This document shows positions 1-9,597 of a stretch of DNA of 64,000 nucleotides, one piece after another. Below the pieces are notes generated by a model. The model ran no database searches, was not told the DNA's origin, and saw only the letters and a list, made by a program, of their open reading frames with translations. The stretch is from Photobacterium sp. JCM 19050. Its GTDB lineage: Bacteria; Pseudomonadota; Gammaproteobacteria; Enterobacterales; Vibrionaceae. Within the stretch, counting starts at the first letter, position 1. The number at the start of each line of letters is the position of its first letter. Made by a program: the position numbers and the translations under genes. The DNA is taken from positions 124,001 to 188,000 of the forward strand of contig BAXG01000001.1 in the NCBI GenBank assembly GCA_001310455.1, in the 5' to 3' direction.

Positions 1-956
1 GATACATCGTTGTAGTTCAGACGGGCATGAGACGTAATCCAGGCCGCAAAGAAGCGTGTTCCTTCTGCAATGGTTCCGTCTGCGGCAATCCGGATTTCGG
101 CACACAGGGCAGGGCGCTTGTCACCTTCCGTCAGGGAACAAAGGTCATCGCTCAGCTCGCGGGGAAGCATTGGAATATTGAAACCAGGCAAATAGATGGT
201 AAATCCACGCTTGCGCGCTTCTTTGTCCATTGCGCTGTCAACAGAGATGTACGACGTCGGGTCAGCAATTGCGACTGTCAGGGTGAAGCTGCCGTCTGCA
301 TTTTGAACTGCGTGCAGAGCGTCATCCATGTCTTTGGTCGATGGGCTGTCGATGGTAACAAAAGGCAGTGAAGTAAGGTCTTCACGATTCAGGCCATCTT
401 CCGCCATATCGAAAGATTCGGTTGATTCCGGCTCTTTCTGGGGTAAGTCATTTCGTGACAATGTCACCCACCAAGGGGCGAGATGGTCATCGGCTTTGGC
501 AATCAGGCGAGTGATTTCGCAGAAAAAGCCGTTATCGCCTTTCAAAGGATGGCGAGTCAGCTTGGCAACAACCCAGTCGCCTTCACCAAAGTTATCCTCT
601 TTTAGAGATTTTGCTGGGCGAGCTTTAATAGAGTCTTTCAGTTGAGGATGATCCGGCACCACATTCAGGCGGTCGCGGAACATTTTAATGCGGCCGATAA
701 AGCGTTCAGTACCGGCTTCGACCAACTCATCCGGCTCTGCAACTTCACGTTCTTTTTCTGTGCGGATAAGTGCCACGACACGGTCACCGTGCATGACTTT
801 CTTCATATATGGAGGCGGAATGAAGAAACTGGTTTTATCATCAACTTCCAGGAAACCGAAACCTTTTTCGGTGCCTTTTACAGTCCCTTCTTTTTTAGGG
901 ATGTTTTCCCGGATCTGTTCTTTCAGCTGTGCAAGTAATGGATTGTTCTGAAACAT
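1..956 (-). CDS. rnb: Exoribonuclease II (RNase II), N-terminal part, cut by window edge
   Basis: RNase II degrades single-stranded RNA processively 3'-5' in the cytoplasm. The frame is open without a stop from the ATG at 956 to base 1, giving 318 residues of a protein that is normally about 650. It starts [20 protein letters not shown], continues through cold-shock-like RNA-binding segments, and reaches the RNB catalytic domain, where the metal-binding motif KDMDDA lies at about residues 207-212. The C-terminal half and S1 domain lie outside the window. It is transcribed divergently from deaD, the same pairing I recall from V. cholerae chromosome II. No frame break is present in this part. 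Confidence 0.93.
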   Translation of the reverse strand, partial: MFQNNPLLAQLKEQIRENIPKKEGTVKGTEKGFGFLEVDDKTSFFIPPPYMKKVMHGDRVVALIRTEKEREVAEPDELVEAGTERFIGRIKMFRDRLNVVPDHPQLKDSIKARPAKSLKEDNFGEGDWVVAKLTRHPLKGDNGFFCEITRLIAKADDHLAPWWVTLSRNDLPQKEPESTESFDMAEDGLNREDLTSLPFVTIDSPSTKDMDDALHAVQNADGSFTLTVAIADPTSYISVDSAMDKEARKRGFTIYLPGFNIPMLPRELSDDLCSLTEGDKRPALCAEIRIAADGTIAEGTRFFAAWITSHARLNYNDV

Positions 957-1316
957 TGACCTGATTCCAAATTAAATCGGTCACACTATACGTATTCAAG
1001 AAAGCAAAACCAAGCTAAACGGGTGCAAAGACGCTCAGTGCATAACCATAATCCATGCCTTTGTCATCAGCCTTCTGAGGCTAAAGTCCGATGAGTGGAA
1101 AAATATGTGATATTTGTCAAATATTGCTGGCTTTTTTCAACGAAATCACGCACAATGCGCGCCCTTGAACGTTCGAAAACAATTCTTGCGTTCATGCAGT
1201 TTTATTTTGCACTTATTTATAGTGGCCCAGAGTTCTCAGTAGGCAGATGACACGGGAGTGATACGCGAACTGAGCAGTGGGGCCCTCCAGAAGCACATCT
1301 ATATTTGGGAAACCCA
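957..1316. promoter_or_regulatory. Divergent rnb/deaD intergenic region with a structured deaD leader
   Basis: The 360 bp between rnb and deaD hold no gene. Near deaD there is an imperfect long-stem inverted repeat: GGCCC (1224-1228) pairs with GGGCC (1280-1284), and CTCAGT (1235-1240) pairs with ACTGAG (1269-1274). In a deaD transcript these would form a hairpin ending about 30 bases before the start codon. Cold-shock helicase mRNAs are known to have long structured leaders, so this may be a folding regulatory leader; that is inference. No convincing sigma-70 promoter was found. Confidence 0.4.
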
Positions 1317-3173
1317 ATGCAAGAAACTACGATTACCTTTTCCGAGCTGAACCTGTCTGCATCTATCCTTGAAGCACTGAACGAAATGGGTTTCACAAAC
1401 CCAACACCAATTCAGGCTGCTGCAATCCCAGCACTGCTGGAAGGTCAGGATGCACTGGGTAAAGCGCAAACCGGTACAGGTAAGACCGCCGCATTCTCAC
1501 TTCCAATCCTTAATGGTTTGAACCTCGACGAGACTGACCCTCAGGCTATCGTTCTGGCTCCTACTCGCGAACTGGCGATTCAGGTAGCAGACGAAATGAA
1601 GCGCCTGGGTGCGAAAATCCCTGGTCTGCGCGTGCTCGAAATTTACGGTGGTACCTCTATCGTTGACCAACTGCGTGCCCTTAACCGTGGTGCACACGTT
1701 GTTGTTGGTACCCCTGGACGTATCAAAGACCTGATTACCCGTCAGCGTCTGCGTCTGGAAAATATCAATACATTCGTTCTCGACGAAGCTGACGAAATGC
1801 TCAAAATGGGCTTCGTGGACGATGTAACCTGGATCATGGAGCAAGCTCCGGAAAACGCTCAGCGTGTTCTGTTCTCTGCAACCATGCCACCAATCGTTAA
1901 AGAAATTGTTGACCGCTTCCTGCGTAACCCTGCTCGCATTGACGTGGCAGGCAGCAACCGTACTGTAGCCAAAGTAGAGCAGAAGTTCTGGGTGCAGCGT
2001 GGCGTTGACAAGAACGAAGCAATGATTCGCCTTCTGGAAACAGAAGATACCGATGCTTCAATCGTATTCGTACGTACCCGTCAGGACACTGAACAGGTTT
2101 CAGATTTCCTGGCAGCCCGTGGCTTTAAGTCTGCACCTCTGCACGGCGATATCCCGCAGAACCTGCGTGAGCGTACTGTAGAACAACTTAAGTCTGGTGT
2201 TATCGACATTCTGGTTGCAACTGACGTTGTAGCGCGTGGTCTGGACGTAGCCCGTGTAACCCACGTATTTAACTACGACATTCCATTCGATGTAGAGTCT
2301 TACATCCACCGTATCGGTCGTACCGGCCGTGCAGGACGTGAAGGTAAAGCAATCCTTCTGGTTAAGACTAACCAAATGCGTATGCTGCGTACCATTGAGC
2401 GTGTTACCCAGACTCGTATGGACGAACTGAAGCTGCCTCTGCTGACTGAAGTTGCTGCTCGTCGTCTGGACAAGCTGGCTGACTCACTGGTTGCCGAGAG
2501 CGAAACTGCTGATCTGGAAACCTTCGTAGGCCTTATCAACACTCTGAGCGAGCGTGTTGAAATGGACAGCACCAAACTGGCTGCTCTGCTGCTGAAGCGT
2601 TGCCAGGGTCCACGTCCACTGGTTGTTAACGGTGACAACGATCCGATGCTGCACGCCAAGCGTGAACCACGTGAGCGTGGCGATCGTTTTGACCGTGGTG
2701 ACCGCCGTCGTGGTGACCGTTTCGAGCGCGGTGAGCGTGGCGATCGTGGCGAGCGTCGTCCAAGCCGTAAATTCCAGAACAACGACATGAACTGGAACAC
2801 CTACCAGCTGCAAGTTGGCCGTGAACACGGTGTACAGGCTCGTGACGTTGTTGGCGCTATTGCGAACGAACTGGGTCTGGAAAAGCAGTTTATCGGTGCT
2901 ATCCGCATCAACCAGGAAGTCACCAATGTCGACCTGCCACAGGATATGCCTGGTGAGATTTTCGAACAGCTGAAAGGCATTCGTATCCGCCAGCGTCCTA
3001 CCCGTGCACGTCTGCTGGGCCAGAGCGAGCGTGGTAACGAAGAGCGTCCACGTCGTCGTTTCAACAACGGCGAAGGCCGTGGAGAAGGTCGTCCAATGCG
3101 TGACCGCGGTGAGCGTGGTGATCGCGGAGACCGTGGCGAGCGTCGTCGTGCTCCACGCAACGTAAACGCGTAA
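1317..3173 (+). CDS. deaD: ATP-dependent DEAD-box RNA helicase DeaD/CsdA
   Basis: Cytoplasmic RNA helicase for ribosome assembly and cold adaptation. At 618 aa it matches the family. Motifs in order: Q-motif region, AQTGTGKT (motif I), VLDEADEML (DEAD box), SAT (motif III), ARGLDVA and HRIGRTGR (C-terminal helicase core). A basic arginine/glycine/aspartate-rich linker (about residues 450-490) follows, then a DbpA-type RNA-binding domain (about 490-565) and a second RGDRG-like tail. The ATG at 1317 was chosen because GGGA at 1307-1310 sits seven bases upstream; an in-frame TTG at 1305 would add four residues without a better ribosome binding site. The frame is intact. The low-complexity CGT-rich tail produces long antisense shadow frames. 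Confidence 0.95.
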   Translation: MQETTITFSELNLSASILEALNEMGFTNPTPIQAAAIPALLEGQDALGKAQTGTGKTAAFSLPILNGLNLDETDPQAIVLAPTRELAIQVADEMKRLGAKIPGLRVLEIYGGTSIVDQLRALNRGAHVVVGTPGRIKDLITRQRLRLENINTFVLDEADEMLKMGFVDDVTWIMEQAPENAQRVLFSATMPPIVKEIVDRFLRNPARIDVAGSNRTVAKVEQKFWVQRGVDKNEAMIRLLETEDTDASIVFVRTRQDTEQVSDFLAARGFKSAPLHGDIPQNLRERTVEQLKSGVIDILVATDVVARGLDVARVTHVFNYDIPFDVESYIHRIGRTGRAGREGKAILLVKTNQMRMLRTIERVTQTRMDELKLPLLTEVAARRLDKLADSLVAESETADLETFVGLINTLSERVEMDSTKLAALLLKRCQGPRPLVVNGDNDPMLHAKREPRERGDRFDRGDRRRGDRFERGERGDRGERRPSRKFQNNDMNWNTYQLQVGREHGVQARDVVGAIANELGLEKQFIGAIRINQEVTNVDLPQDMPGEIFEQLKGIRIRQRPTRARLLGQSERGNEERPRRRFNNGEGRGEGRPMRDRGERGDRGDRGERRRAPRNVNA

Positions 3174-3190
3174 GCGACACTGTCCCAAAG

Positions 3191-3218
3191 AAACCGGCTG
3201 AAAAGCCGGTTTTTTTTC
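3191..3218 (+). terminator. Rho-independent terminator of deaD
   Basis: ACCGGCT, a short A-rich loop and AGCCGGT followed by eight T residues, 18 bases after the deaD stop codon. Confidence 0.9.
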
Positions 3219-3339
3219 GCCTGTATTTTTGAAATCTGTTCTACCCAGACTCATTGATTGATGATTCCAATCGAACAGGTATTATCAACCGGATTGGAAG
3301 GATACCTCAAAGAGGGTATTATTCACCTAACGAACATTC

Positions 3340-3386
3340 GAGAGCAGTGTGATAGCTGAATCGGCTTCCTCACGGGCACTGCTCTC
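3340..3386. repeat. Perfect 10-bp inverted repeat upstream of the export cluster
   Basis: GAGAGCAGTG (3340-3349) and CACTGCTCTC (3377-3386) are exact complements separated by 27 bases, followed by TTTATTC. This could be an intrinsic terminator/attenuator or a structured leader of the following operon. The long loop and weak T tract make a simple terminator less likely. Confidence 0.5.
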
Positions 3387-3401
3387 TTTATTCTCTCTCA
3401 A

Positions 3402-3419
3402 ATAGAGTAATTACTCTAT
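3402..3419. promoter_or_regulatory. Perfect 18-bp palindrome, likely operator of the export cluster
   Basis: ATAGAGTAATTACTCTAT is a perfect 9+9 palindrome ending 16 bases before the start codon of the TolC-like gene. Its size, A/T centre and position are typical of dimeric MarR/SlyA- or TetR-type repressor sites in front of efflux operons. No such regulator gene is adjacent, so the regulator would act from elsewhere. The palindrome is seen directly; its role is inferred. Confidence 0.55.
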
Positions 3420-3435
3420 ATTGAAAGGAACGACT

Positions 3436-4891
3436 ATGTGGAAAAAGCCTTTGGCACTGTTGCTGCCGTCACTCATCGGTGTGGTTCTCTCAGCCAACCC
3501 GGCGTTTGCGGGCGCAGAAACCAGCCTGAGACCTTAAGTTTTTCCGATGCCTGGCAGCGGGTACTGACGAAAAATGACGGTCTTGCTGCAGAAAAATCAA
3601 ACCTTGAAAAAGCGGCAAACATGCGGGATGCGGCGAAAGATCTGTACCTACCTAGAGTCAGCGTCGGTGCAAATTACACCCGTCTTGATAACGATATCGA
3701 GCTTGAACCTCATCAATTGACTGATGCGATGCCGAATTTTCCCAAACAACTTGAGAGTCTTTTAGCAGGCTTGACGGGAGGATTGGACTTTAATCACGCT
3801 TTAACAACTCAAATATCAAATAAAGAAGTCTTTACCAGTTCCATTAAAGCCATATGGCCAATTTTTACCGGTGGGCGAATCAATGCCATGCAAGACATCG
3901 CTGCGGGTAAGGAAAGTGAGGCAAAAAGCCTTGTGGCGATGAAACAACAGGCGTTGTTTGAAGAGCTCACCAAACGCTACTTCGCTGCCGTGTTGTCGAA
4001 ACATGTTGTGGAAACCCGGGCCGAAGTGGAAGCCGGCTTGGGGAAACACCTGGAACATGCACGGAAATTGGAACAGCAGGGGCAAATAGCAAAGGTAGAG
4101 CGTCTTCAGGCAGAGGTCGCTTATGACAAGGCAAAGGTGGAGACTCAAAAAGCCAAACGAGATCTTGAGATAGTTCAGGCGGCTCTGAGGGAAATGGTAA
4201 ACAGCGAGGGAGAGATTTCCCTGTCATCTGAATTGTTTACTGATACTCCGCTTAGCGGTATGCAAAAATACATTTCGCAAACCCTTGCTACGTATCCTGG
4301 CCTTTCACTCTTAGATGCCAAAAAGCATCAGGCAGAGGGGATGATAGATGCGGAGCAAGGCGCCTATCTGCCGAATGTTTATGCATACGGTAATTACAAC
4401 CTGCATGATTCTGATTCGCTTGCTTCGGAGTTGGCTCCGGATTGGATGGTGGGTGTCGGTGTCAGTCTTCCGCTTATTGATAATTCTGGCCGAAGTGGAA
4501 AAGTTGCAGCAGCAAAAAGCGCTGTTCGTCAGGTTATTCACCTGAGAGCGCAAGCTGAAAAAGATCTCTCTGTGCTGGTTGAAAAAACATTCCGCGAAGC
4601 AAACCAGGCAATTGAGGAATATCAGGGACTTTCATCCAGCCTGAGCCTTGCGAATGAAAACCTGTTATTGCGGCAAAAAGCGTTTTCCCAGGGTCTTTCT
4701 ACGTCACTGGATGTCGTGGATGCTGAAATGTATCTTGCCGGTGTAAAACTCAGCGACTGGCTGCTGCCTACCAATACGTTATTTCTCTTTCCCGACTTCA
4801 GGCACTTACAAGCAAATATCAACCGACTGCCTTTGACCGTCATTCAGTACCAAGCAAACCGTTTACCCAGGAGATCCAAAACCATGGCTAA
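3436..4891 (+). CDS. TolC-family outer membrane efflux protein (two frame breaks)
   Basis: Outer-membrane channel component of a tripartite exporter. The ATG at 3436 (GAAAGGA upstream) begins a clear signal peptide with a hydrophobic core and cleavage near NPAFA. The frame then breaks near 3525, and the mature TolC fold continues in the -1 frame (PETLSFSDAW onwards), with the long coiled-coil helices of the OEP family. A second break near 4757 moves the last part into a frame reading RLAAAYQYVISLSRLQALTS and stopping at 4891. Without this correction it appears fused to the next gene, which is an artefact. The restored length is about 485 aa, normal for TolC. Its stop overlaps the hlyD-like start (ATGGCTAA), indicating one operon. 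Confidence 0.82.
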
Positions 4892-5884
4892 GTTGAAACC
4901 AGTGTTACCAGTTATTCCTGTGGCGGTGCTTGTAGGTTGGTTGGGGTACAACTTTTATGAGGCATATCAGCCTGAGCCGGAGAGACTCCAAGGTCAGATT
5001 GAAGCGCAGCAGTACAGCATTTCATCGAAAGTACCCGGTCGGATCGCTGATGTGATGGTTAGAAAAGGTGACGCTGTCACTAAAGGTCAGTTGATTTATA
5101 CCCTCCACAGTCCGGAACTCGACGCAAAGCTTGAACAGGCTAAAGCCGGTGAAGCGGCAGCAAGTGCCCTTGCTGATCAAGCTGAGCAGGGGGCACGTCA
5201 CCAGGAAATAGAAGCGGCTAAAGACCAGTGGCAAAAAGCCAAGGCCGCAGCCCGCCTGGCAGAAAAGACCTACAGACGTATTGAGAACCTGTACAAAGAA
5301 GGTGTGATTGCCGAACAGAAAAAAGACGAAGCTTATACCCAATGGCAGGCAGCACGATTTACAGAAAGTGCGGCTTACCAGCTTTACAATATGGCGAAAG
5401 AAGGAGCCAGATCTGAAACCAAGCGTGCAGCGCTGGAGAAGTACGAATGGCACAGGGAGCGGTGGCTGAAGTCGAAGCCTATGCTGATGATACCGAGGTA
5501 GAAAGTTGGTATGACGGTGAAGTTTCACAAATCCTGCTTCAACCTGGAGAACTCGCTCCGCAAGGATTCCCGGTGGTGACTGTCGTGGATATGAATGACG
5601 CCTGGGCGGTATTCAATGTCCGCGAGGATCTTCTCAGTCAAATCAACAAAGGCGCCGAATTTAAGGCAGACATTCCAGCACTGAAACTGAAAAGTGTGCC
5701 TTTCAAGGTAAATTACGTTGGCGTGATGGGTGACTTCGCTACCTGGCGCGCAACTGATGCCCGTAAGGGATTTGATATGCGTACCTTTGAGGTTGAGGCG
5801 CGTCCGGTTAAGCCGATTAAAGGGCTTCGCGCTGGGATGAGTGTGTTCGTTACGTTGTCACATGCCGGAAGTGATGATGCTTAA
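4884..5884 (+). CDS. HlyD/EmrA-type periplasmic adaptor (membrane fusion) protein (one frame break)
   Basis: Links an inner-membrane exporter to the TolC-like channel. It starts at ATG 4884 after AGGAG. An N-terminal membrane anchor (about residues 5-25) is followed by a lipoyl-like half domain (YSISSKVPGRIADVMVRKGD), a long coiled coil rich in Ala, Glu and Lys, the second lipoyl half (VESWYDGEVSQILLQPGE) and beta-barrel domains. The frame breaks near 5445 after RAALEKYE; adding one base continues into the frame that stops at 5884, giving 333 aa. The following permease start overlaps the stop codon. Homologues accompany ABC-2 type permeases (compare E. coli YhiI with YhhJ), which fits the neighbours. 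Confidence 0.85.
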
Positions 5885-7058
5885 TTTCAGGGAAATGGTC
5901 GCCAGAGAATGGCAGCTTATTGCAAAGGATAAATGGCTGCAAGCAGCACTGCTATGGTTGCCGGGGTTCTTGTTTCTCTTAGTCGCCTGGATTTTTTCTG
6001 CGGGCATTGCAACAGGTTTGCCGGTTGGGGTGGTAGACCATGATGGCTCCACTCTGTCTAACAAACTCATTCACTTTTATGATGCTGCTCCTGCTATTTC
6101 AACCAACACCCGTTTTTCCTCTGAAGAAGCAGCGTTTGATGCGTTACGGAATGGCAGCATCTATGCGGTTATAGTCATACCTGAAAACCTGCTTTCAGAC
6201 ACCTACAAAGGGTTGTCTCCTCGGGTTTCGGCATTCTATAACAGCCAATATATCTTGGTGGGGAAACTGGTTCACAGTGCAATTCTCGGCGCACATTCGA
6301 CATTCAATGCTGGTGTTGAAGTTAAGAACCTGATGGCGCACGGAAAGCCGGTTACGTTGCAAGCCGCTGCGTTGGCTGTACCTGTTAGAATCCAAATGAC
6401 CCCGTTGTTTAACCTGAACCTCAATTATGCGCAGTTTCTGGTATCGGCCATTATCCCGGCAATGTGGCAGATTTTTATTGTAGCTACAGCAGTTATGTCT
6501 CTGGTGGCTACTGACCGAGAAGGCCGGCTAACAGAAAATGTGTCGTTTTACGGCCCTAAACTCCTGTATGCCAAACTCTCAGTTTTATTTTGCATTCAGG
6601 CACTGACAGGGGCGGCATTCCTTACTGCAATGTTTGGCAAGGGCGGCTGGGCGATGAACGGCAGTTGGATAACGTTGTTGACCGGGCAATGGCTGATGAT
6701 CATTGCGTGTATTGGTATTGGCTTTCTTTTTTATCTGGTTTTCAAAGATGCTACCCGAGCGTTGAGTTTTGTTGCGGGATTCACCGCACCGGCATTCGCA
6801 TTTATGGGGGTAACATTTCCGGCGTCAGATATGCTCTGGCTTGCGAAAAGCTGGCGGGCGCTGTTACCTGTAAGCCACTATGTTGAAATCCAAATCAGTG
6901 AGACGGCATACGGCACGTCGTTTCTGCATATTGCTGGGCCACTGTTGGCTTTGTCCGCACTTTGTTTGCCCATGCTGGCATCGATTTATATCTGCCATAA
7001 ACAACAAACCAGAAGCGCAGAGGAGGCGATATATGACTTTTCTCCAACTGATTATTGA
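5877..7058 (+). CDS. ABC-2 type transporter permease, first of a pair
   Basis: Inner-membrane permease of 393 aa in an intact frame. Topology is that of the ABC2_membrane_3 family: one N-terminal membrane segment (about residues 20-42, WLPGFLFLLVAWIFSAG), a large periplasmic domain starting VGVVDHDGSTLS, and five to six membrane segments in the last half. The start is one of two tandem ATGs (5874, 5877) inside the end of the HlyD gene, so translation is coupled. Such permeases normally need an ATP-binding subunit, but none is encoded in this cluster. The exported substrate cannot be told from sequence. Confidence 0.85.
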   Translation: MLNFREMVAREWQLIAKDKWLQAALLWLPGFLFLLVAWIFSAGIATGLPVGVVDHDGSTLSNKLIHFYDAAPAISTNTRFSSEEAAFDALRNGSIYAVIVIPENLLSDTYKGLSPRVSAFYNSQYILVGKLVHSAILGAHSTFNAGVEVKNLMAHGKPVTLQAAALAVPVRIQMTPLFNLNLNYAQFLVSAIIPAMWQIFIVATAVMSLVATDREGRLTENVSFYGPKLLYAKLSVLFCIQALTGAAFLTAMFGKGGWAMNGSWITLLTGQWLMIIACIGIGFLFYLVFKDATRALSFVAGFTAPAFAFMGVTFPASDMLWLAKSWRALLPVSHYVEIQISETAYGTSFLHIAGPLLALSALCLPMLASIYICHKQQTRSAEEAIYDFSPTDY

Positions 7059-8152
7059 TGAGTTCAGGGCGTTCCTTAAAAATCCATCAGTTGTTTTTGT
7101 GGTCATTGGCGGCGTTGTAATCTACTCGCTTTTGTATCCGTTACCTTATGCTGAAGAGCTTCCTCGTGAACAAAAAGTCATCGTGGTCGACAATGACAAT
7201 TCGACGTTGAGCCGGGAACTGATTCGAATGATCGACGCTACGCCTCAGGTAGATGTCATTGGCCATGCAATCAGTCATCGTGAAGCTAAAGATGCAGTTC
7301 TAGACAGAGATGCTGAAGGAATCATTGAAATACCGGGAAAATTTTACCGGGATGTAGTGACGGGAAAAAGCCCCGTAATTTCAATAGCCGGAGATGCTTC
7401 CTATTTTCTGGTTTATGGAACCGTGCTTGAAGGCGCGATGGGAGCAAGCGGTACCTTGGGCGCGTCGGTTAAGGTGTCGCGGGATGTGTTACAGGGCGAG
7501 CTATCCCAATGGCAAAGCAACAATACAATGCAATACGGTTGAACCTCAAGCCCGTGTTCAACCCGACGACCGGCTATGTCAACTACGTTGTCCCTGCGGT
7601 GTTCGTGTTGATCCTTCACCAGACGCTGCTTATTGGAGTCGGACTTTCCCGCTTTACACCACGCTCTGAGGAATATGCCAAAACAGCGACATGGAAAAAA
7701 ATGGCTGCGAAATACTGCGTCTTTGGGGCGATTTATGTTGCTGCGGTGCTTTACTATTTCGGCCTAAGTTTTCATTGGTATGGTGTGAGTACCCTGGCTA
7801 ACCCTGAACAGCTTTGGCTTGTTGTCATTCCATATCTTATGGCAGTTATTTCGCTGGGCTTGGTTATCGGGGTATTACTGCCAAGAGCGAGATGGTTACA
7901 TTCACGGTGCTTATCAGCTCTATTCCATTAGTGTTCAGCGCGGGTTTTATCTGGCCGGTCGAAATGATTCCAGCAGCAATAAATGCGCTGGTCGCATTAG
8001 TTCCTTCAACGCCGGGTATTCAGGCATTTTTGAGGCTTAACCAGATGGGGGACAGCTTCTTGAAGATTTCTCCGCTTGTCGGTCAATTGTGTCTGCAGGC
8101 GCTAGTGTACGGCGCAATAGCTTATGGCTTATTAAAGCGGAAATGTGAATAG
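7033..8152 (+). CDS. ABC-2 type transporter permease, second of a pair (two frame breaks)
   Basis: Paralogue of the preceding permease with the same layout: N-terminal membrane segment (FVVIGGVVIYSLLYPLPYA), a periplasmic domain beginning IVVDNDNSTLSREL, then C-terminal membrane segments. ATG 7033 has a strong AGGAGG six bases upstream and overlaps the previous gene by 26 bp. Frame breaks near 7520-7540 and near 7885 each need one added base; the restored protein is about 373 aa, matching its paralogue. The two permeases probably form a heterodimer. It is the last gene of the cluster and is followed by a terminator shared with pelG. Confidence 0.83.
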
Positions 8153-8182
8153 CAAACTTAACGCTTAGACAAACAGACAAAG

Positions 8183-8221
8183 AAAGGCCGACACTCTAAT
8201 ATGCGGGATGCCGGCCTTTTT
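8183..8221. terminator. Bidirectional terminator between the export cluster and pelG
   Basis: AAAGGCCG (8183-8190) and CGGCCTTT (8212-8219) form a stem with T runs on both strands. It lies between the convergent permease and pelG genes. Confidence 0.8.
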
Positions 8222-8227
8222 CAATTA

Positions 8228-9597
8228 TCAGGATTGCTGCAGCATAAATGTCCGGTATTCGAGGTCAGAAAACTGCTTGTCGAGAAGCACCAGACCCACG
8301 AGAGTTGTGACCAGCATGGCAAGGGCAAAACCAAAGCCATAATATTCTGGCCCCAGTTGGATGCTGTATTCGCTCAGGGCGTAGTTCATCACCGCCATTA
8401 AGCATGTGAGTGCAAGGGCTGCGTAACGTTTGTCGAGATAAAACATCACGTTCAGGATTGCCATCACCAAAACTTGCAAGCTCACCCCCACCAAATCAAC
8501 ATAAAGAAGATGCAGATAAGCCAGGTCAATATTGAAAAACGATAAAATGTCGTGGCCCCATAAAAGCAGCAGAGCAAGAGTAATACCCTGTACTTTGAAT
8601 ATCTGGTAGATACCCTGACGGCAGGCAAGAACCATTTTATCTTTGAGTAAATCAATTTGGGTCAATGTGCCGCCGGATCGCACGGCATCATAGAAGGATT
8701 CACATGCTTCTGCGTAGTCGGTTTCCATCCTCATCATAAAGATTGCCATGCCTGGAACGATGGCTAAGTAGGCGACAAATATCGGCAAATCGTAAATATA
8801 TGAGGCGCGGAAAAAGGCATTGATCTGGTAAGAGGTGGACTCATGAGCCCAGAATGCAAATTTATCTGCCCAAACGCCGATGTTGTACATGATTCCGCAA
8901 AATGCCAGCGAGTAGTAACTGTTCTTTCTGCTGAGAAAGTCGAAAGCCACCAAGCGATTGGCTGGGAAATCCCGTATAACGAAAAACAGAAAGGTAAACA
9001 GTAACACTGACTGGCTGAAACAGAAGATATCCATCAGACCAAACAGGCCGGTGTTCGGGATGACCAAAACCAACAGCACCATCAGGCATAACCGCCTAAC
9101 AGGGTGAAGAAGATCTGGTAATACTGTTTCATGCCACTGAGGAAAATAATGACCAGCCACTGGTTACACAGCAGGATAAATGCAGCAATTGTGGAAACCT
9201 TAACCCCCGGCGCTTCCGGTGCCAGGGACATGAATGATATGCCGACGATCAGTGCCAGTACCGATACCATCAACATCGACCCGATAAGGTTCGGGACGAT
9301 TTTCTCATTGTCCTCAACAAACATAAGATCGGAGAAGTAGCGTGTCAGCATAAGCTGGTAAAAACCGCTCAGTATCAGTGACCCGGACATTAGGTAGGTG
9401 ACGATAACCAGAAACTCCGAGACCATCGCATCTTCGAAAAACTGACCGACACTGATCATTCCGATACACAGCAATGCCAGGATGGATAACACCCAAGGGC
9501 CGGAGCTTATCATTCCTGCTAATCCGTAAGCCTGCACCAAGGAAAGCAGTGAGTTTTTCTTCAGGATGCGTCGTAATTCAAATCCTATTCCTGCCAT
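8228..9597 (-). CDS. pelG: PelG, polytopic inner-membrane protein of Pel polysaccharide export (one frame break)
   Basis: PelG is thought to move the Pel polymer across the inner membrane together with PelD, PelE and PelF. The protein starts MAGIGFELRRILKK at 9597, typical of PelG, and has about twelve hydrophobic segments. The frame breaks near 9090 after FFTLLGGYA; one added base joins it to LMVLLVLVIPNTGLFGL. The restored length of 456 aa agrees with P. aeruginosa PelG. The start overlaps the end of pelF by 13 bp, and it is the last gene of the pel operon. Confidence 0.92.

Noticed and set aside
2300..3254. Long minus-strand open frames antisense to deaD
   Set aside because: They are shadows of the arginine/glycine-rich helicase tail; their Arg/Ser- and Thr/Leu-biased translations resemble no protein and the deaD frame explains the region.
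3438..5501. Apparent TolC-HlyD fusion protein of 687 aa
   Set aside because: The fusion results from a lost base near 4757. The alternative frame gives a normal TolC C-terminus with a stop at 4891, and the HlyD gene has its own ATG and ribosome binding site.
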